The notes: generated by a model not told the origin, from the sequence alone. A stretch of DNA of 64,000 nucleotides from Azolla caroliniana (GCA_043228905.1 JBHGNT010000001.1:11470001-11534000); one strand, 5' to 3'. Positions 34,251 through 46,299 are shown, counted from the stretch's first letter. Made by a program: numbers and translations.

Positions 34251-34733
34251 ACATGGAACTAACAATTGGCAACGGTTCGGTTTGAACCGAACTGAACCGC
34301 GAAACCGCGGTTTAACAGCTTAATGGTTTCAACAGTCAAAAACCGCGGTTTAAACAGTTTAACGGTTTAACGGTTTTTTATTTTTAATTTTTTAATGTTT
34401 TTTTTAATTGTAAAAAAAAATTTAATTTTGTTTTTAAAGAATCTTTTCATTTTTAGACCTTATTCTCACATTTTAGGAACATCTTAAAAAATTTAAATAA
34501 ATGAAATATTATAAATTTAAAAAATTTAAAAATTGGACCTATGTTGAAAACCAAAACCGAACCACGAAACTGCGGTTTTTACGGTTTAATGGTTTAACGG
34601 TTTGAAAAATGTTTAACGATTTGGTTTAACAATTTTGCGGTTCGGTTTGGTTTGGTTCAGGTTTCAAAATTTTTAAACGGTTCAGTTTGGACCCGCTCAA
34701 ACCAAACCAAACCGTTGCCTGTTACATGGAACT
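34251..34733. mobile_element. Mutator-like MITE, copy A, with 10-bp target duplication
   Basis: The element (34,261-34,723, 463 bases) is flanked by the perfect 10-bp direct repeat ACATGGAACT (34,251-34,260 and 34,724-34,733). Its ends are inverted: AACAATTGGCAACGGTT on the left and, as complement, AACAGGCAACGGTTTGG on the right. The interior is AT-rich and carries many copies of AACGGTTTAA/TTAAACCG. It has no coding capacity. A 9-10-bp target duplication is typical of Mutator-like elements, so this is most likely a non-autonomous MULE derivative. Confidence 0.85.
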
Positions 34734-35297
34734 TTAAAACATGACACCAAAAGACATTCCCGCTTTATAATTAGATGCTACATCCTTCACCATGATTCTA
34801 CTCCAACATGATTCAAATTTTGTTTTCCGCTTGGATGCAATATATGGAAAGATGGTTTGGAAGATGGGATGCAACACACTCGTCTCACAATGAACATTAG
34901 ATCCCTTAGTGAATAAGGCCTTTTTGCAACAATGTATCATGAAATGAGAAAAATGTGAAGGCTCACACTTCACATCTTATACTACATATGTTGCATCGAA
35001 CGACAAACCCATATTCTTCGTCGAACAAGAAAACACGCATGCACATGTTGGGCATCTTGTGGTCTTCCATCTGAAACATTGCGTCCATGCAAATTAGCTC
35101 ACACTCTCTATGATGTGAACAAGGCGTTGGGGTACAAGTAATGAGAATAATCGAATATGCACCCTTTGCCTTAAACAAGTTTGGGAGTCTAATTATCACA
35201 CTTTGATACAATGCTTTGCTTTTTATCACATTTGACTATGCTTTCCACACATTTTTAACCTAACTAAATCCTTGCATGAAATTCTCTCACAATCACA

Positions 35298-35783
35298 ATG
35301 TATACTTAATAATCGATAAGTGTTTGGTTTGAACCGAACCAAACTGCAAAACTGCGGCTTAATAGCTTAACACTTTAAAAAGTTCGGTTCAATTTCAACA
35401 ATTAGAAACCTTAGTTTAAACGGTTTAACGATTTTATATCTTTTTATTTTTAAAATTTTAAAAAATTGTTTTTAAACAATCTTTTCATTTTTAGACCTTA
35501 TTCTCACATTTTAGGAACATCTTTAAAATTTTAAAAAAATTTTAAAATGAAATATTTTAAATTTTAAAAATTTTAATTTTAATTTGGACCTAAGTTAAAA
35601 ACCGAAACCGAACCACAAAACCACCATTTTAACAATTCAATGGTTTTAACGGTTTGAAAAAAGTTTAACAACTTTGTTTAACAGTTTCATGGTTCGGCTC
35701 GGCTCGATTCAGGTTTCAAAAAATTTTAACAATTCGGTTTTGACCCTCTTGAACCAAACCATTGCCGATTGTTATGTGTACTC
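35298..35783. mobile_element. Mutator-like MITE, copy B, with imperfect 10-bp target duplication
   Basis: Same family as copy A and almost the same length (35,308-35,773, 466 bases). The ends AATAATCGATAAGTGTTTGG and, as complement, AACAATCGGCAATGGTTTGG are inverted. The flanks ATGTATACTT and ATGTGTACTC match at 8 of 10 positions. The internal block TCTTTTCATTTTTAGACCTT is shared with copy A, but much of the GGTTT repeat pattern has decayed, so B looks older. Confidence 0.8.
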
Positions 35784-38156
35784 GTGATGCAACATTCATT
35801 AGTACTTACACATTGAGAATCGTTACTCACTTTCACAAGTACTACATGATAATGTTATGTTTTTGGTCTCATTGGCCATTTTACCTTCAAAGACGATAAT
35901 AAAATTTCTCTCCTAAGGTTGAGGAAAATGAGAAAGTTGAAAGGTATGCTTCTCATCATTGGATACTAGAAAAATAAACTTTAGTCCCAAACAACTTAAC
36001 AAGTGATTTTGAAACTAATCTCATAGGTCATATTGAACCCACAAGGATGGTAATAAAGTATATCTATCCATTTATTTATAATCAAAGTCATAAAATCATA
36101 CCCAACTTCAATCCTTGCCACAGGCTTGGTTCCTTTAAATAGGTTAATATTTGGTATCCCATGAACATTAATAATGTGTCTATTCTCTAATCTCCCATTC
36201 ACCTAACCTCTAATCTCGTTTCATTGACCAACATTTCAATATCATTTTCAATGAAAAACATGACCAAACATATGTTTTTCAATATCCAAGAATCCGAAGC
36301 ATACTTCTTTAATTTTTCCAAATGTAAAAGTAAAACACAAATATGTTTCACATTTATCCATGTAGTTCTATTAATTATTTCATGTCTTACTAAAATTCCC
36401 TTGATGCACATTAATTGAAACGTATCATGCACTAAAAAATGTCATGCTTCCATTATATATTTGTTATGAATGCATACAAACCTTTCTATGTCTTTCCCTT
36501 TTGGGGTATGCCTGATTTTAGGTTTTATTTCTTCCCTTGGCCTATTGAATGTTTTGAAATCTACCTTTCGACAAGACCAAGTTATCATGCCACCCATTTA
36601 ACATGGTTTTTATCAGTATATACTGATGTACTTGGGCACCAACGATATGGGTAGAAATTGTAACAGCTTTATGATTATGTTGCAATACATGAAATAAGAA
36701 CAAACGTTCACATTCTCTACAAAACAATTCAATAATAAGAAATCAGAATTCATATGCATACAATTTGAACTCTCTATGGATGTATTTTTGTTTTTGTTAT
36801 TCTTGAGAAAATATTTTAAGTAAAAAAACTTCATTGGCAAAAATGAGGCTCACATCAATCATTGAACTCAAAATGCCTAAAAAATCATTAAATTTAATGT
36901 GTACTTGTTAGAGCAATTATCCAAGAGGTATGTTCCATTCCTTCAAATTTACCATATGATTTGGCAAGATAGCTAAATCCGTTAGAATTATATCATCTAG
37001 ATGTAAAGGTGCATAAACAAATAGTTTTTAGGATGATTTGTTAATCTTTGTCTATTGAGGGTCACATGCATGGAATATATTATCCTTCTCTAGAAGTTTT
37101 GAGCAAGTTCTCAGGATAATAATGAATTCATGACCCAAATGTTCCAATTTCCTTGAGCTTTGATTAAATGGTTGAACCACCTCTTCTCAATGAAATCCAA
37201 GAGTTTCAAGCTATCAGATTCTATACCCACACTAAACAACCAAAAGCCCTATTAGCCCAATACTTCATGCACTATAATAATACAGTTCAAGAGGTCCAAG
37301 AATCCAATATCGATCAATTTAACACATCAAAATCCATTGTGCCATATGCAAAGATCTGAATATTATTTGTCTCAAAAATTTGATGGTTTTAGAAGCAAGT
37401 TGCAAAGAATCTCTAGAATCTATCATATGATCCACCAGACACAATAATATCATTCATTATTCAATGATTGCTTGTCAAATAGATCTAGAGGCCAAATTAT
37501 ACTATTAGGGTATTGCTCTTTTCTTGATGTAAACCCTTGTGTCAAGTGGATTTCTAGATTGCTAAATGATTAAGGCTTTTGCACATGAGTTTCATACCAC
37601 ATTTGTTCTCTAGAAAATAAGGATAATATCTTCTAGAAGTGGCTCTAACCTTCTCTAACTCTGTCCTCATCTTGTTTCAAGTTCTAGAAGGATCTAAACT
37701 GGTGTCCTTTTGCTTATTAATAGAGTTCTTGAGCTATAATCCCCTCAATTTTGCCAATGTCAATCATGACACTTTTATGCATTAATTTTTGTCTCTCAAA
37801 CTCTTTTTATCAATGTTGTTGTATTTCTTTCAAAATCTCATCTCTTACATGCTTTTTGTGAATCCTCCATCTTGGGTATAGATTTGCATTCAATTCTTGG
37901 AACATGATCTAGTGTGTTGTGATCTAAATCTCTTTGCACTAAAAAGATATGTACGTCACCCAACATTTCCATGCTCATTGTTACCCGTACAAGAGGTACA
38001 GAGTTGGATGAGTGTTATGAGTGAACCGTATGAAATGTAAGGGAATGGGTATGGGTGAAAGACTATAGTGTTGTTGTTGTGTATGTGCAAATGTGCACAA
38101 GAGGGAGTACGAGTGTGAGTATGGTTGTATGTGAACACATGCACATTTGTGTGCAT
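35784..38156. other. AT-rich spacer; nothing identified
   Basis: No domain-bearing open frame, RNA gene or clear repeat boundary was found. Confidence 0.45.
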
Positions 38157-38425
38157 GTGTGCAAATATGAGAGAGTGTGGGTAAGTTGTGTGTAAATGGT
38201 GAGAGGGTTATGTAACTACCCTACATGTCTCTTTGTACATTCTTGATTTGTAACGGTTACCCTCACATACCTATATAAACCCAACCCATGAGGCATGAAT
38301 GATAATAGAAGAAGTTGCCTCTCAAAATTGTGTCTCTCTTTCTTTCCCTCTCTCTCCCTCACGCTCAACCCCCTTGGGAGGGGGATGCAGATATTCTTGG
38401 CTCCACCCCCCACCCATCAACACTC
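38157..38425 (+). mobile_element. LTR-like sequence (possible solo LTR)
   Basis: The block has promoter-like CCTATATAAACCC (about 38,270), followed by a transcribed-leader-like pyrimidine tract (38,329-38,360) and a GC-richer end (CCCCTTGGGAGGGGGATGC). This order is common in plant LTRs. No partner LTR, primer site or target duplication was found, so an ordinary promoter and leader is an alternative. Confidence 0.25.
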
Positions 38426-38744
38426 ATGAGGATTAAACATGCCAATCTCAAAGAAAAACCTTAGATGTGTCAAATCCCTCATAAAATTTTAAATAATGCG
38501 CCAACAAACCCCAGGCGCAAAGCCCTTGTATGGCCTTGTTGATAATCTTGGCTACTCATAGAAAGGCTATTTATTGCAGCTTAGTATACAGATCCAAGTG
38601 AGATATCAATAAGTGGATGCAATTACTCCTCATAAATTATATATGCATTGATTTGTGAGAGAAAAAGATGAAAATAGTCATGGCATTCATGAACAAATTA
38701 CTAAAGATCTTCCAAAATTAACATTTTTAACATATGATGTAACC

Positions 38745-38965
38745 ATCTAACAATTGAAAGAATAGTATAGCTTATATTTGTATGTCTGGTTTCACATAGT
38801 GATGAAAGAATTTATATACATGTGATACCTTCAAACATTTAAAAGAATTGTATAGTTTATATTCCTATGCCTGGTTTCACATAGTGACGAAAGAGTTTTT
38901 ATGCATGTAATTCCCAATCAGCAAAATACAAATTTTATAGTTCAGATGGTCATGCCTGGTTTGAG
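38745..38965. repeat. Diverged tandem repeat (~90-bp unit, two and a half copies)
   Basis: AAAGAATAGTATAG.TTATATT followed by TG.CTGGTTTCACATAGTGA.GAAAGA.TTT.TA..CATGT occurs at about 38,757-38,825 and 38,840-38,913, with a partial third (CATGCCTGGTTTGAGA) at about 38,950. Confidence 0.75.
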
Positions 38966-39589
38966 ACCGCAATGAATGATCTCGTGCCCTTAATAATTCA
39001 TCTTCAAGGTTCCTCGTTAAATTCAGTGACTATGATGATTATCATCACCAGCTCCTTGTAAGTTTCCAATAAACTGCCGATAAACATGAAACATTAAGGA
39101 TTTATCATTCTTTAAAAGTAGAAAATAATGGACGCAAACCAGCAGTACTCTTGACAAACACTTGGGAAAATCTCACTCTTAGATGGTAAACACTAGCACC
39201 ATTTATGAACCATTGAATTTGTTAATTTGTCTGCTACATTTCACAGGGTTGTTGTGCTGAACACTTCACAGTAATGTTACTTCTCATGCAAATCAACTCT
39301 CTCATTTGACCACTTCTTCAGGGTGCGCCATTCGTTACAACCAATTCCAAAGGTAGAATCTGTCCCTTATACGTAGAGAAAGAAAACCAACACCGTAAAT
39401 ATTAAGTTTGTCATATAGGCAAGGTTTTGGTTGAAGAGAAAAAATTCAATAGAAAAGCCAAGCAAACACCATATAAAAGATATGGCATCCATATGAGTTT
39501 TTGGTTATGTTCCACATTTGAGGAAATATGTGAAAAGAATATTTGATATAAGAATAGGTCAAAAACTCGACCATACCAATGAATGTTTC

Positions 39590-39700
39590 TTCATCTCCAC
39601 AAATGCGCCAAAGTTTCCACTATTTTACCCAATGCCCTTGGTCAACCCCATTGGAGCAACTATAGGCAACTATAGGGTCAATTCATCCTGTGTTCTCTCT
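39590..39700 (-). mobile_element. Short MITE-like repeat (GGGCATTT family), copy 2
   Basis: CAAAGTTTCCACTATTTTAC, then CCTTGGTCAACCCCATTGG, AGCAACTATA and GGTCAATTCATCC match, in reverse orientation, the element at 45,018-45,157 in MAF1 intron 1. Exact ends are not resolved. Confidence 0.5.
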
Positions 39701-40142
39701 TTCAAGGTTTGGGTGAAATAAAGAAAAACTTATATCTGCCTGTTGGCTTCGAGGTTTACATGGTAGAATCGAAGTCATAAATTTGAAAGAACCCGAGGAT
39801 CATCCTCGCAATAGGCTTGATTGACCCCCTCCCATTGATCAGACAGTCTCCCACGGATATTAAAATGATATCGAGTTATCCATTCAATCTTTGCTCCATA
39901 CAAAAAGAAGAAGAAACATTGGATCAACACTTACTAGTACTATGTCCTTCTCCTCTGCTCCTTGGCACCACTCTAGCAGCACATTTGGGTAGATCCTTCC
40001 GATCAAAGTAAGTCCCTTACATAGATTCATTCTATGTTAACTTACCTACTTTGCAAGCAATGTAAGCTAAATCATCTATGAGGATTCTTTTCTGGATGCA
40101 TACGAAATGTCCATATGCGAAGAAGCTCCGACTCTTGTACCA

Positions 40143-40265
40143 TCAACCTTTCACATATTTGTATGTGGCCGATGGCCGCCGCCTAGGGTTGAGCAACGGC
40201 CCTTGAATTCGAACAGATAATTTGCCATCATTCTCCATCATAGCTTGAGCTTCTTCGGTGTCCAT
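40143..40265 (-). other. Small open frame at the left arm of a foldback (possible first-exon relic)
   Basis: On the minus strand an ATG at 40,265 opens a 40-residue frame (MDTEEAQAMMENDGK, later GPLLNPRRRPS) that stops at 40,143. The first eight residues are matched by a second copy in the opposite direction, ATG at 40,337, reading MATEEAQAVKRTQKP and stopping at 40,384. After the stop at 40,143 the same frame stays open to a good donor (gtaagt at about 40,053), as if this were a first exon damaged by one stop. No family is recognised. Confidence 0.3.
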
Positions 40266-40363
40266 GTCTAAATCAGACCTCTGAACAGGACATGACATCC
40301 TTCTGTCATCTCCTGTTCAGAGGTTCTGATTTAGACATGGCTACTGAAGAAGCTCAAGCTGTG
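40239..40363. repeat. Near-perfect foldback: 59/60-base arms, 6-base loop
   Basis: The left arm (40,239-40,297) and right arm (40,304-40,363) are complementary except for about six mismatches and one bulged base; the loop is TCCTTC. Transcription through it would give a stable hairpin the size of a plant miRNA precursor. The arms include the start codon and first codons of a small open frame in both directions, so the structure arose by inverted duplication of what looks like a gene start. Confidence 0.9.
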
Positions 40364-40551
40364 AAAAGAACTCAGAAACCCTAATTTCACATTCTTCTTA
40401 ATTTACCTTCTGGCCTTTAATCTTTTGATTTTGGGATTTTGATTCTTGCTTTGGACCCACGATTTCCTGACTTTTACACACTTTTGCACCTTAAGCCTTG
40501 GACCCCAAACTCCTAGTCCAGGCATTATTCCTCTATGGAGTTTCTGAAGAG

Positions 40552-40574
40552 ATGTATGTATGTATGTATGTATG

Positions 40575-40605
<31 letters not shown>

Positions 40606-40651
40606 GTATGTATACATACATACTTACTTACTTACATACATACACATACAT
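40552..40651. repeat. (TATG)n microsatellite running into its own inverted repeat
   Basis: About 50 bases of TATG repeats pass through a GTATAC centre (about 40,612) into TACA/TTAC repeats on the other side, giving an almost palindromic block. Confidence 0.9.
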
Positions 40652-43600
40652 ATGTATTGCTCCTACGGATCGTTAACCCCACCGGGGTGTATTTGATCTC
40701 CAAACGGGGTCCGTTTCTTTCTTTTTGCTCGCATATTCTCGGACGAATGAACCAAATGAACGATGAATGTTCGTGTCTCCAAACATTTGGTGTTTAAGTC
40801 ATGATGTATGTATGGAGGGAGACGGAGGAGTCTCCAAGATCGGATGTCTCGTGTCCTGGTCCACAATGTGGATGTCTCAATTCCAAACCATTCTTTCTGC
40901 ACACATGAACAAGTGCTATTGTCTAACTAATATGGCAATCATAGCACTTACTACTGCTTTGCGCGTCAATTGTGTGTGTGGGTGACTTACTTTGATATGT
41001 TGGGCATTTGGTTTTCCGTAATAATGTCAACGGTTGCGGTTCCAAGTCCATGCATTTACATTAATATAAAGAGTGTATGCAAATAACGCTTCCCAACATA
41101 AGTGTTTATGACATTATTCGAATATTGTAACCATAAAAGGAAGTGGGGAATGCGTTGTGTATTACGTCTTGCACAATGACCATGTCTATGTTTGAGCAAA
41201 TATATTTAAATGTTTAATTTCCTAATGTTGTTGGCCCTCCTCCTACCTTTTGTCAAGTTCAATTGGTGTTATATTTTGTCCTCGTACATCTAAATGAAAT
41301 GTCTTATACTTTTAAACTTGTGGGATTATGTGCATGCGTATCATGCCCACTAAACCAAGCAAATTTTTCGATTAAAAACAAGTTAGAGTTACGGGTTCAT
41401 TGAATAAACAAAGCATACATGAGATTTGCATTTTGTACTTTTTTCTGTTTTAATACGCCAAATTTATTGACTTTTTGCAAGAGCATGTGAGCCACCTCAT
41501 TTATCATTTGCAATATACCAATGCAATTATTACATGAGTATGATAATGATCTCAATTCACGAGTTCTAAAGTGTGAGGATAAAAGTTCAAATGTCCAGTA
41601 TTACAAAGATCAAGAAATTGGTGGTTCAATTGGTTTAAAATCAAGATTCCTAGTTATCCACAATAGGGGACGAATAGTCAAACACATCCTTCTAAGCCTC
41701 GTGCTATGGAGATGAAATCATTAACAATTGTTTAACATATTGATTATTAGTTATTCATTTGTGATTTATGATAAGTTATATAATTGTGATATATGTATAA
41801 TTATAGGTTGTTGAACATGCATATAATATGTGTTATGTTTGAGTTGTCGTTTCAATGGTAATAAACACACATGCACAATCTTGATAATTTATAAATCTAA
41901 AACAATTAAACTCCTCGAAGCATGAGAAGTCCATCCCTAGAGGATATGCTTAGTAATAGTTGAGCTTTGGATTTCGACAAAGTATCCAATCGTATGTTAT
42001 AACACATGTAACTTCTTCTCATCCATGTTCTTGACTTACTTAAAAAACCTCATTTTGGCATTGTCGTGAAAACAAAGATCAAAAGTATGCATCTTAGCCA
42101 CGAGTCAACCTAGTGAAGTTGAGATTGACAAAAGGAGGAGATGCACCTACAAGGATATGCTAAAAATTGAGGAGATGCACCTAAAAGGATATGCTAAATA
42201 TTGTTCTATGAGGAGCTTAGAATATGCTTTATTTATTTTGTCGAGGTGGATCTTTCCTTTTGAAGATGTCCTTTCAATGCCTACCAACACTACAACTTTT
42301 AGGAAAACAACATTCTATGCATAATAGCATGCCAAATAAGCATATTAAGGAGCCATTTGCAATTATACCAAAAGGGTTGCAAAATAAATGACACCTTGTT
42401 TTGAAATAATAGTTATTTTAATCATGGGGGTACAATATTGTGGTTCAAGGCTTATCTTGGACCAACGTTGCTTCAAAGGCTTGGATATATTAAAGAGGTA
42501 ATGTTATATTCTACCAAATTATAATGTGAGCATGTTATTTCTTAATTAGGATCAAACATGTGATAAGTTAATACAATCCTTCCCTTTACTGATACTAATG
42601 AAAATGAGCATTTCGTAAATACACAAAGATTTGACCAAATTTATTAGTTGTAAAAGTATAGTCATTTTTCATGCATGAAAGAATAGGGAAATGACAAGAA
42701 ACGCTACAAATGAAATCTAGCTCAAATTTTATACATACCAATTTTACGTTGGATTGCTTCTCCCCTTATAAATGTTCCCAACCAACATACCCATGTTTTA
42801 CAGAAACCATCACAAGGGCATCCATTTCCCCAAGTGTCTAACGAGGAGATGTAAAAAGGGGAAAAGACAAATGAGATCAGAATCAACACCACGTGAGAGA
42901 TCAAAGATATACATATTGGGAAGCTTATATGCACATCTTCGGCAATAAAGAGGTTGGGTTGTGTTTGCTGAGGTCTCACTCATTCATAAAGTTGGTAAAA
43001 GAGACTTTGCCTACCTAGAGCGCATATACATCTTGATTGTTTTCTCGGGCTTTGCATTCGTTCAATTGGCCACAAAATAACAAAGGATGTATTGAATGCA
43101 ATACACAACATGGGGCCCTTTTCTGTTTGGGCCGATTGCAAGAGCGATCGAAGATGGGAGGGAGGGAGAGAGAGAGATACATACTGGGAAGAATAGAATA
43201 GATGAATGCAATGTCCAACAATAAGGAGGTCAGTTATTCCCCACATTGGAGGTCTCGAGGGTTTGGTCAAGGTGGCTCTTCCTCATGGCCATGGCCCTTG
43301 CACCATCCATCCATCTGTTCGTCCGTCCATCCGTTTGTCCGTCCATTTGTCCGTCCATCGGCATCGGGACCTCCCGAGTGTTGTTAACGTGTGGGGATGG
43401 GATACTTATGATACAAATATAAATCTATAAAAATAAAGCTGCTCGCAAATTTGCGTGTGTTCGTGGTGTTCATCAAAATTTTGTTGTGTTACAAACAAGA
43501 AAACATCCATACGGAAATAAAAATTGGAATAAAAAGTCAAAAACTATAATTTAAACTAACTGTTCTTTTGTTTTGTTTCCCCTACTTTAGTTACTATTAG

Positions 43601-43790
43601 TAAATATTTGACGCCACAAAAAAATAAATTCTTAATTTCAAATATGTTAAGACACACAAAATACATACATACTATTTCACATTAAATACCTGTAATAAAA
43701 AAGTAATTGCAAAATAATAATAATAATAGTTTAAATTCCCTGTAACAAACTTTCGACGGGAAATAAAATAAATAATAATAATAAAACAAA
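40652..43790. other. AT-rich spacer upstream of MAF1
   Basis: No gene recognised. A 35-bp tandem duplication (GAGGAGATGCACCTA.AAGG …) lies at 42,133-42,201, and a (TCCR)n minisatellite at about 43,300-43,362. Confidence 0.45.
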
Positions 43791-43890
43791 AATACGCGCC
43801 TTTGCTTTTTCTTTTTCTGCGTTTTATTTTACATATGTACATACTTCTTCCTTCTCTTTCTTGTTTTTTGCTTTTTCCTGACTTTTCTTA

Positions 43891-44173
43891 CCTTCGCCTT
43901 CGCCTTCGCCTTTGCTTCTTCTTTTTCTTGCGTTTTATTTTACTTCTTCTTCTCTTTCTTGTTTCTTTTTGCTTTTTCCTGTCTTTTCTTACCTTCCCTT
44001 CGCTTTCGTCTCCGTTCTTTTCCTGTCTTTCCTTCCCTTCTTTCTTTTGCTCCTCCTCTGCTTTCTTCCTTCCTTCTAATTCGTCCATCCCTATTCCTGG
44101 TGCACATTTATCTTCTCAAACGCAAGCTTCTCACGATCCAATCCCCTTCGCAGATCTTCAAGCCCTAACTTTG
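43891..44173 (+). promoter_or_regulatory. Probable MAF1 leader exon (5' UTR), pyrimidine-rich
   Basis: A CTT-rich stretch ends with GCCCTAACTTTG and a strong donor (gtaagtaa at 44,174). The next exon follows ccaaag at 44,790 and contains the MAF1 start codon, so this is very probably a non-coding first exon followed by a 617-base leader intron. The transcription start is not defined. Open frames in the CTT repeats are compositional artefacts. Confidence 0.5.
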
Positions 44174-44863
44174 GTAAGTAAATTCCCTCCCTCCCTCTCC
44201 CTCCCTCTCTCCGTACCTCTCTCCCCCGCTCTTTCTCCAGTAATCCTAACTATGTCATGCAATGGTACATTCTCTAACCCTAACCGGAAATTCTATAGTC
44301 TCTAACCCTAACTAGAGATTGTGTTTTTTTATAACCCTACTTTCCTTAGTAAATTCTCAAATTCTCAAAATCTCAAACTGGGAAATGTATAATTTCAAAC
44401 TCAACCTGGTTTAATTCTTTCTCTAATTCTAACTGGTAAGTGTAATGTTTTTTAATCCAAAAAATTCTTGAATTGTACGCATCATCTTTCTGTTATTTGA
44501 ATTGAAAGTTATTTTACGGTTGGACTCTTCAGTTCCTATTTAAATTGTAAGATTTTTCTCTTGAAATTTGCACCTTCATTTTGTTGTTCAAAATCTAAGC
44601 AATGTCCTTTTGAATTGATCTTTGTGCCTCCTCTCATTATTTTTCTCTTCAATTTTGTGCCTCCTCTTATTATTTACACTTTAAGCTTTGTCCCCTGGAA
44701 TTGATCTTTGTTATTAAATTCAAAGATTTTCTCGTCAATTCTGCTTCTGTGCTCATTGTTTATACTGTTGAATTTTTTCTTTTTCCAAAGATTTTCTTCG
44801 TCTTCACGGCGCTGGTTCTCTAAAGCACCACGACAATTTTTATGTATCAAAAAGACTGCAAGG

Positions 44864-44895
44864 ATGAAGTTTCTCGAATACACCCCTGTTGCCAG
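44864..44895 (+). CDS. MAF1: MAF1 homologue (repressor of RNA polymerase III), coding exon 1
   Basis: Ten coding exons spliced as 44,864-44,895; 45,254-45,324; 45,577-45,626; 45,718-45,791; 46,300-46,362; 46,818-46,905; 47,195-47,260; 47,350-47,427; 47,521-47,591; 48,002-48,086 give 225 residues, the usual plant MAF1 length. This exon encodes MKFLEYTPVA plus two bases of an Arg codon. MAF1 binds Pol III and Brf1 in the nucleus and stops tRNA and 5S transcription under stress or when TOR signalling is low. The exon starts at 44,791 and includes 73 leader bases. Confidence 0.93.
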
Positions 44896-45017
44896 GTATT
44901 ACACTATTATCACATGCTTTTCTCCTGCGTTTCTCTCTTCTATATATCCTTATATATATAATGTTCCGTTTTCCTTCTTTTGAGGAGAAACTCTGAGTAA
45001 ACCTCGAGTTTTTCTTT

Positions 45018-45157
45018 AGGTCACCCCAACATGCCCCTAAGTTTCCTTTATCTGAGAAAAAGGGGATGAATTGATCATATAGTTGCTTTAGACGGGGTTT
45101 GACCAATGGCCGTTGTGGAAATAATGGAAAATCTAGGGGCATTTAGGGGAACATAAA
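45018..45157. mobile_element. Short MITE-like repeat (GGGCATTT family), copy 3, in MAF1 intron 1
   Basis: About 140 bases with inverted ends: CCCCTAAGTTTCC on the left and, as complement, CCCCTAGATTTTCC on the right, each preceded by an ATGC or AATG block. The interior (GATGAATTGATCATATAGTT, GGTTTGACCAATGGCC) matches the copy at about 39,590-39,700 in reverse. No coding capacity. Confidence 0.6.
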
Positions 45158-45253
45158 TAAAAGCTTGCGAGTAATTCAGTTTTGTTTCCCTTTCTTTTTC
45201 CAATTTCTTGTTTTCATGTATGAAAATCATTGTCCTGACTTTTTTGTTAACAG

Positions 45254-45324
45254 GATCAACGCTTTTTTAAGTTCAGTAAACCTTGGAGACAGCCTTCTCA
45301 AAGGAAACCTCGAAGCATACTCAT
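45254..45324 (+). CDS. MAF1: MAF1, coding exon 2
   Basis: Encodes RINAFLSSVNLGDSLLKG and NLEAYS, part of the conserved N-terminal MAF1 box. Acceptor aacag, donor TCAT before gtatgg; the final T joins GC of exon 3 to make the Cys of YSCK, a conserved MAF1 position. Confidence 0.92.
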
Positions 45325-45576
45325 GTATGGTTTTTCTTTGTCTTTTGAGAGTGACTATAGTTTTCTTGTGAAAACAAGTTTTTGGAGGTGAATGATACAT
45401 CAGATACACCTGTGATTTTGTTTTCTTTTAAAAAGAAATTACCGTTGTTTCTTTTGAAAGGAAAGATATAAATCGGAAATTAATCCATATTTTAATTTTT
45501 TTTGTCAAGCTTGTACCACATTTGGAGATGGCAATTGAATGAAGCTTGTTTTCTTTCATTAACTTTAATGTTTCAG

Positions 45577-45626
45577 GCAAAGCTGCCGGTGTCGATAAGA
45601 AATATTCTCGGAGTTTAGATCAAGAG
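45577..45626 (+). CDS. MAF1: MAF1, coding exon 3
   Basis: Encodes KAAGVDKKYSRSLDQE (after the split Cys), corresponding to the H/K-AGTDKKL region of other plant MAF1 proteins. Donor gtaagg; a second possible donor four bases later would break the frame. Confidence 0.92.
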
Positions 45627-45717
45627 GTAAGGTATTTCACACTGATCACATTGTGATCTTTATTTTGTATATATGTGTGTATATTTATCTTGCTGACCTT
45701 AATTAAACTTTTTGAAG

Positions 45718-45791
45718 GTTATTGACTCATTGGCCTCATCACCTTCCAATCTCTCGGTATCTCCATTGGGACCACTCTCTAGCATGGCTAG
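45718..45791 (+). CDS. MAF1: MAF1, coding exon 4
   Basis: Encodes VIDSLASSPSNLSVSPLG and PLSSMA, the Ser/Pro-rich variable linker. In MAF1 proteins this linker carries phosphorylation sites that control nuclear entry. Confidence 0.9.
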
Positions 45792-46299
45792 GTATGGTTC
45801 CAATATTTGTATCTTTGTGTTGATATGTGCATTTCCTTTTTCAAAATGTATCTGTTATGGAGAAAGTTAAGATTCTCATACTGTATATACAAATACATCT
45901 TTTTACAATGCATGCCAGATTTAATAGTGACAGGTTAGAATTGATATAATAATATCTGTTTGTTTGGATGTGACAAGTATCTGTATATCATGCATGCGAG
46001 ATATAATTGTAATGGAATGTAAGGGGGGCAATAGTGCTGTATTTACTTGGTTATACTCGTCTGCCTATGTGTCAATTCAATCATGTGTATATTTAGTTAT
46101 TCAGATTTCTTGGATGGTATAAATCTTTGTGTGTAGTCTAGAAATCAGTGTGCATATTTTTTTCATCCATTTTTATCCCTTGAATGGCATACATTGTTGT
46201 GTATGCGCAGAAATCAGCCCTTGATAAATTTATGTTGCACTCAAGTTTTTATTCTGGCTTATTTCTTTAATGGCGCGTATCTTGTTCTTGTTATAATAG

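Noticed and set aside
38157-38425. Confident LTR call
   Set aside because: Only a TATA-like box and a CT-rich leader are visible; no partner, primer site or target duplication. Kept as a low-confidence feature.
40403-40621. Minus-strand 72-residue frame with Tyr-Ile-His-Thr repeats
   Set aside because: Translation of the TATG microsatellite.
43802-44305. 167-residue Leu/Phe/Ser-rich open frame
   Set aside because: Produced by CTT/CCT repeats in the MAF1 leader region; no domain, and the strong donor at 44,174 lies inside it.
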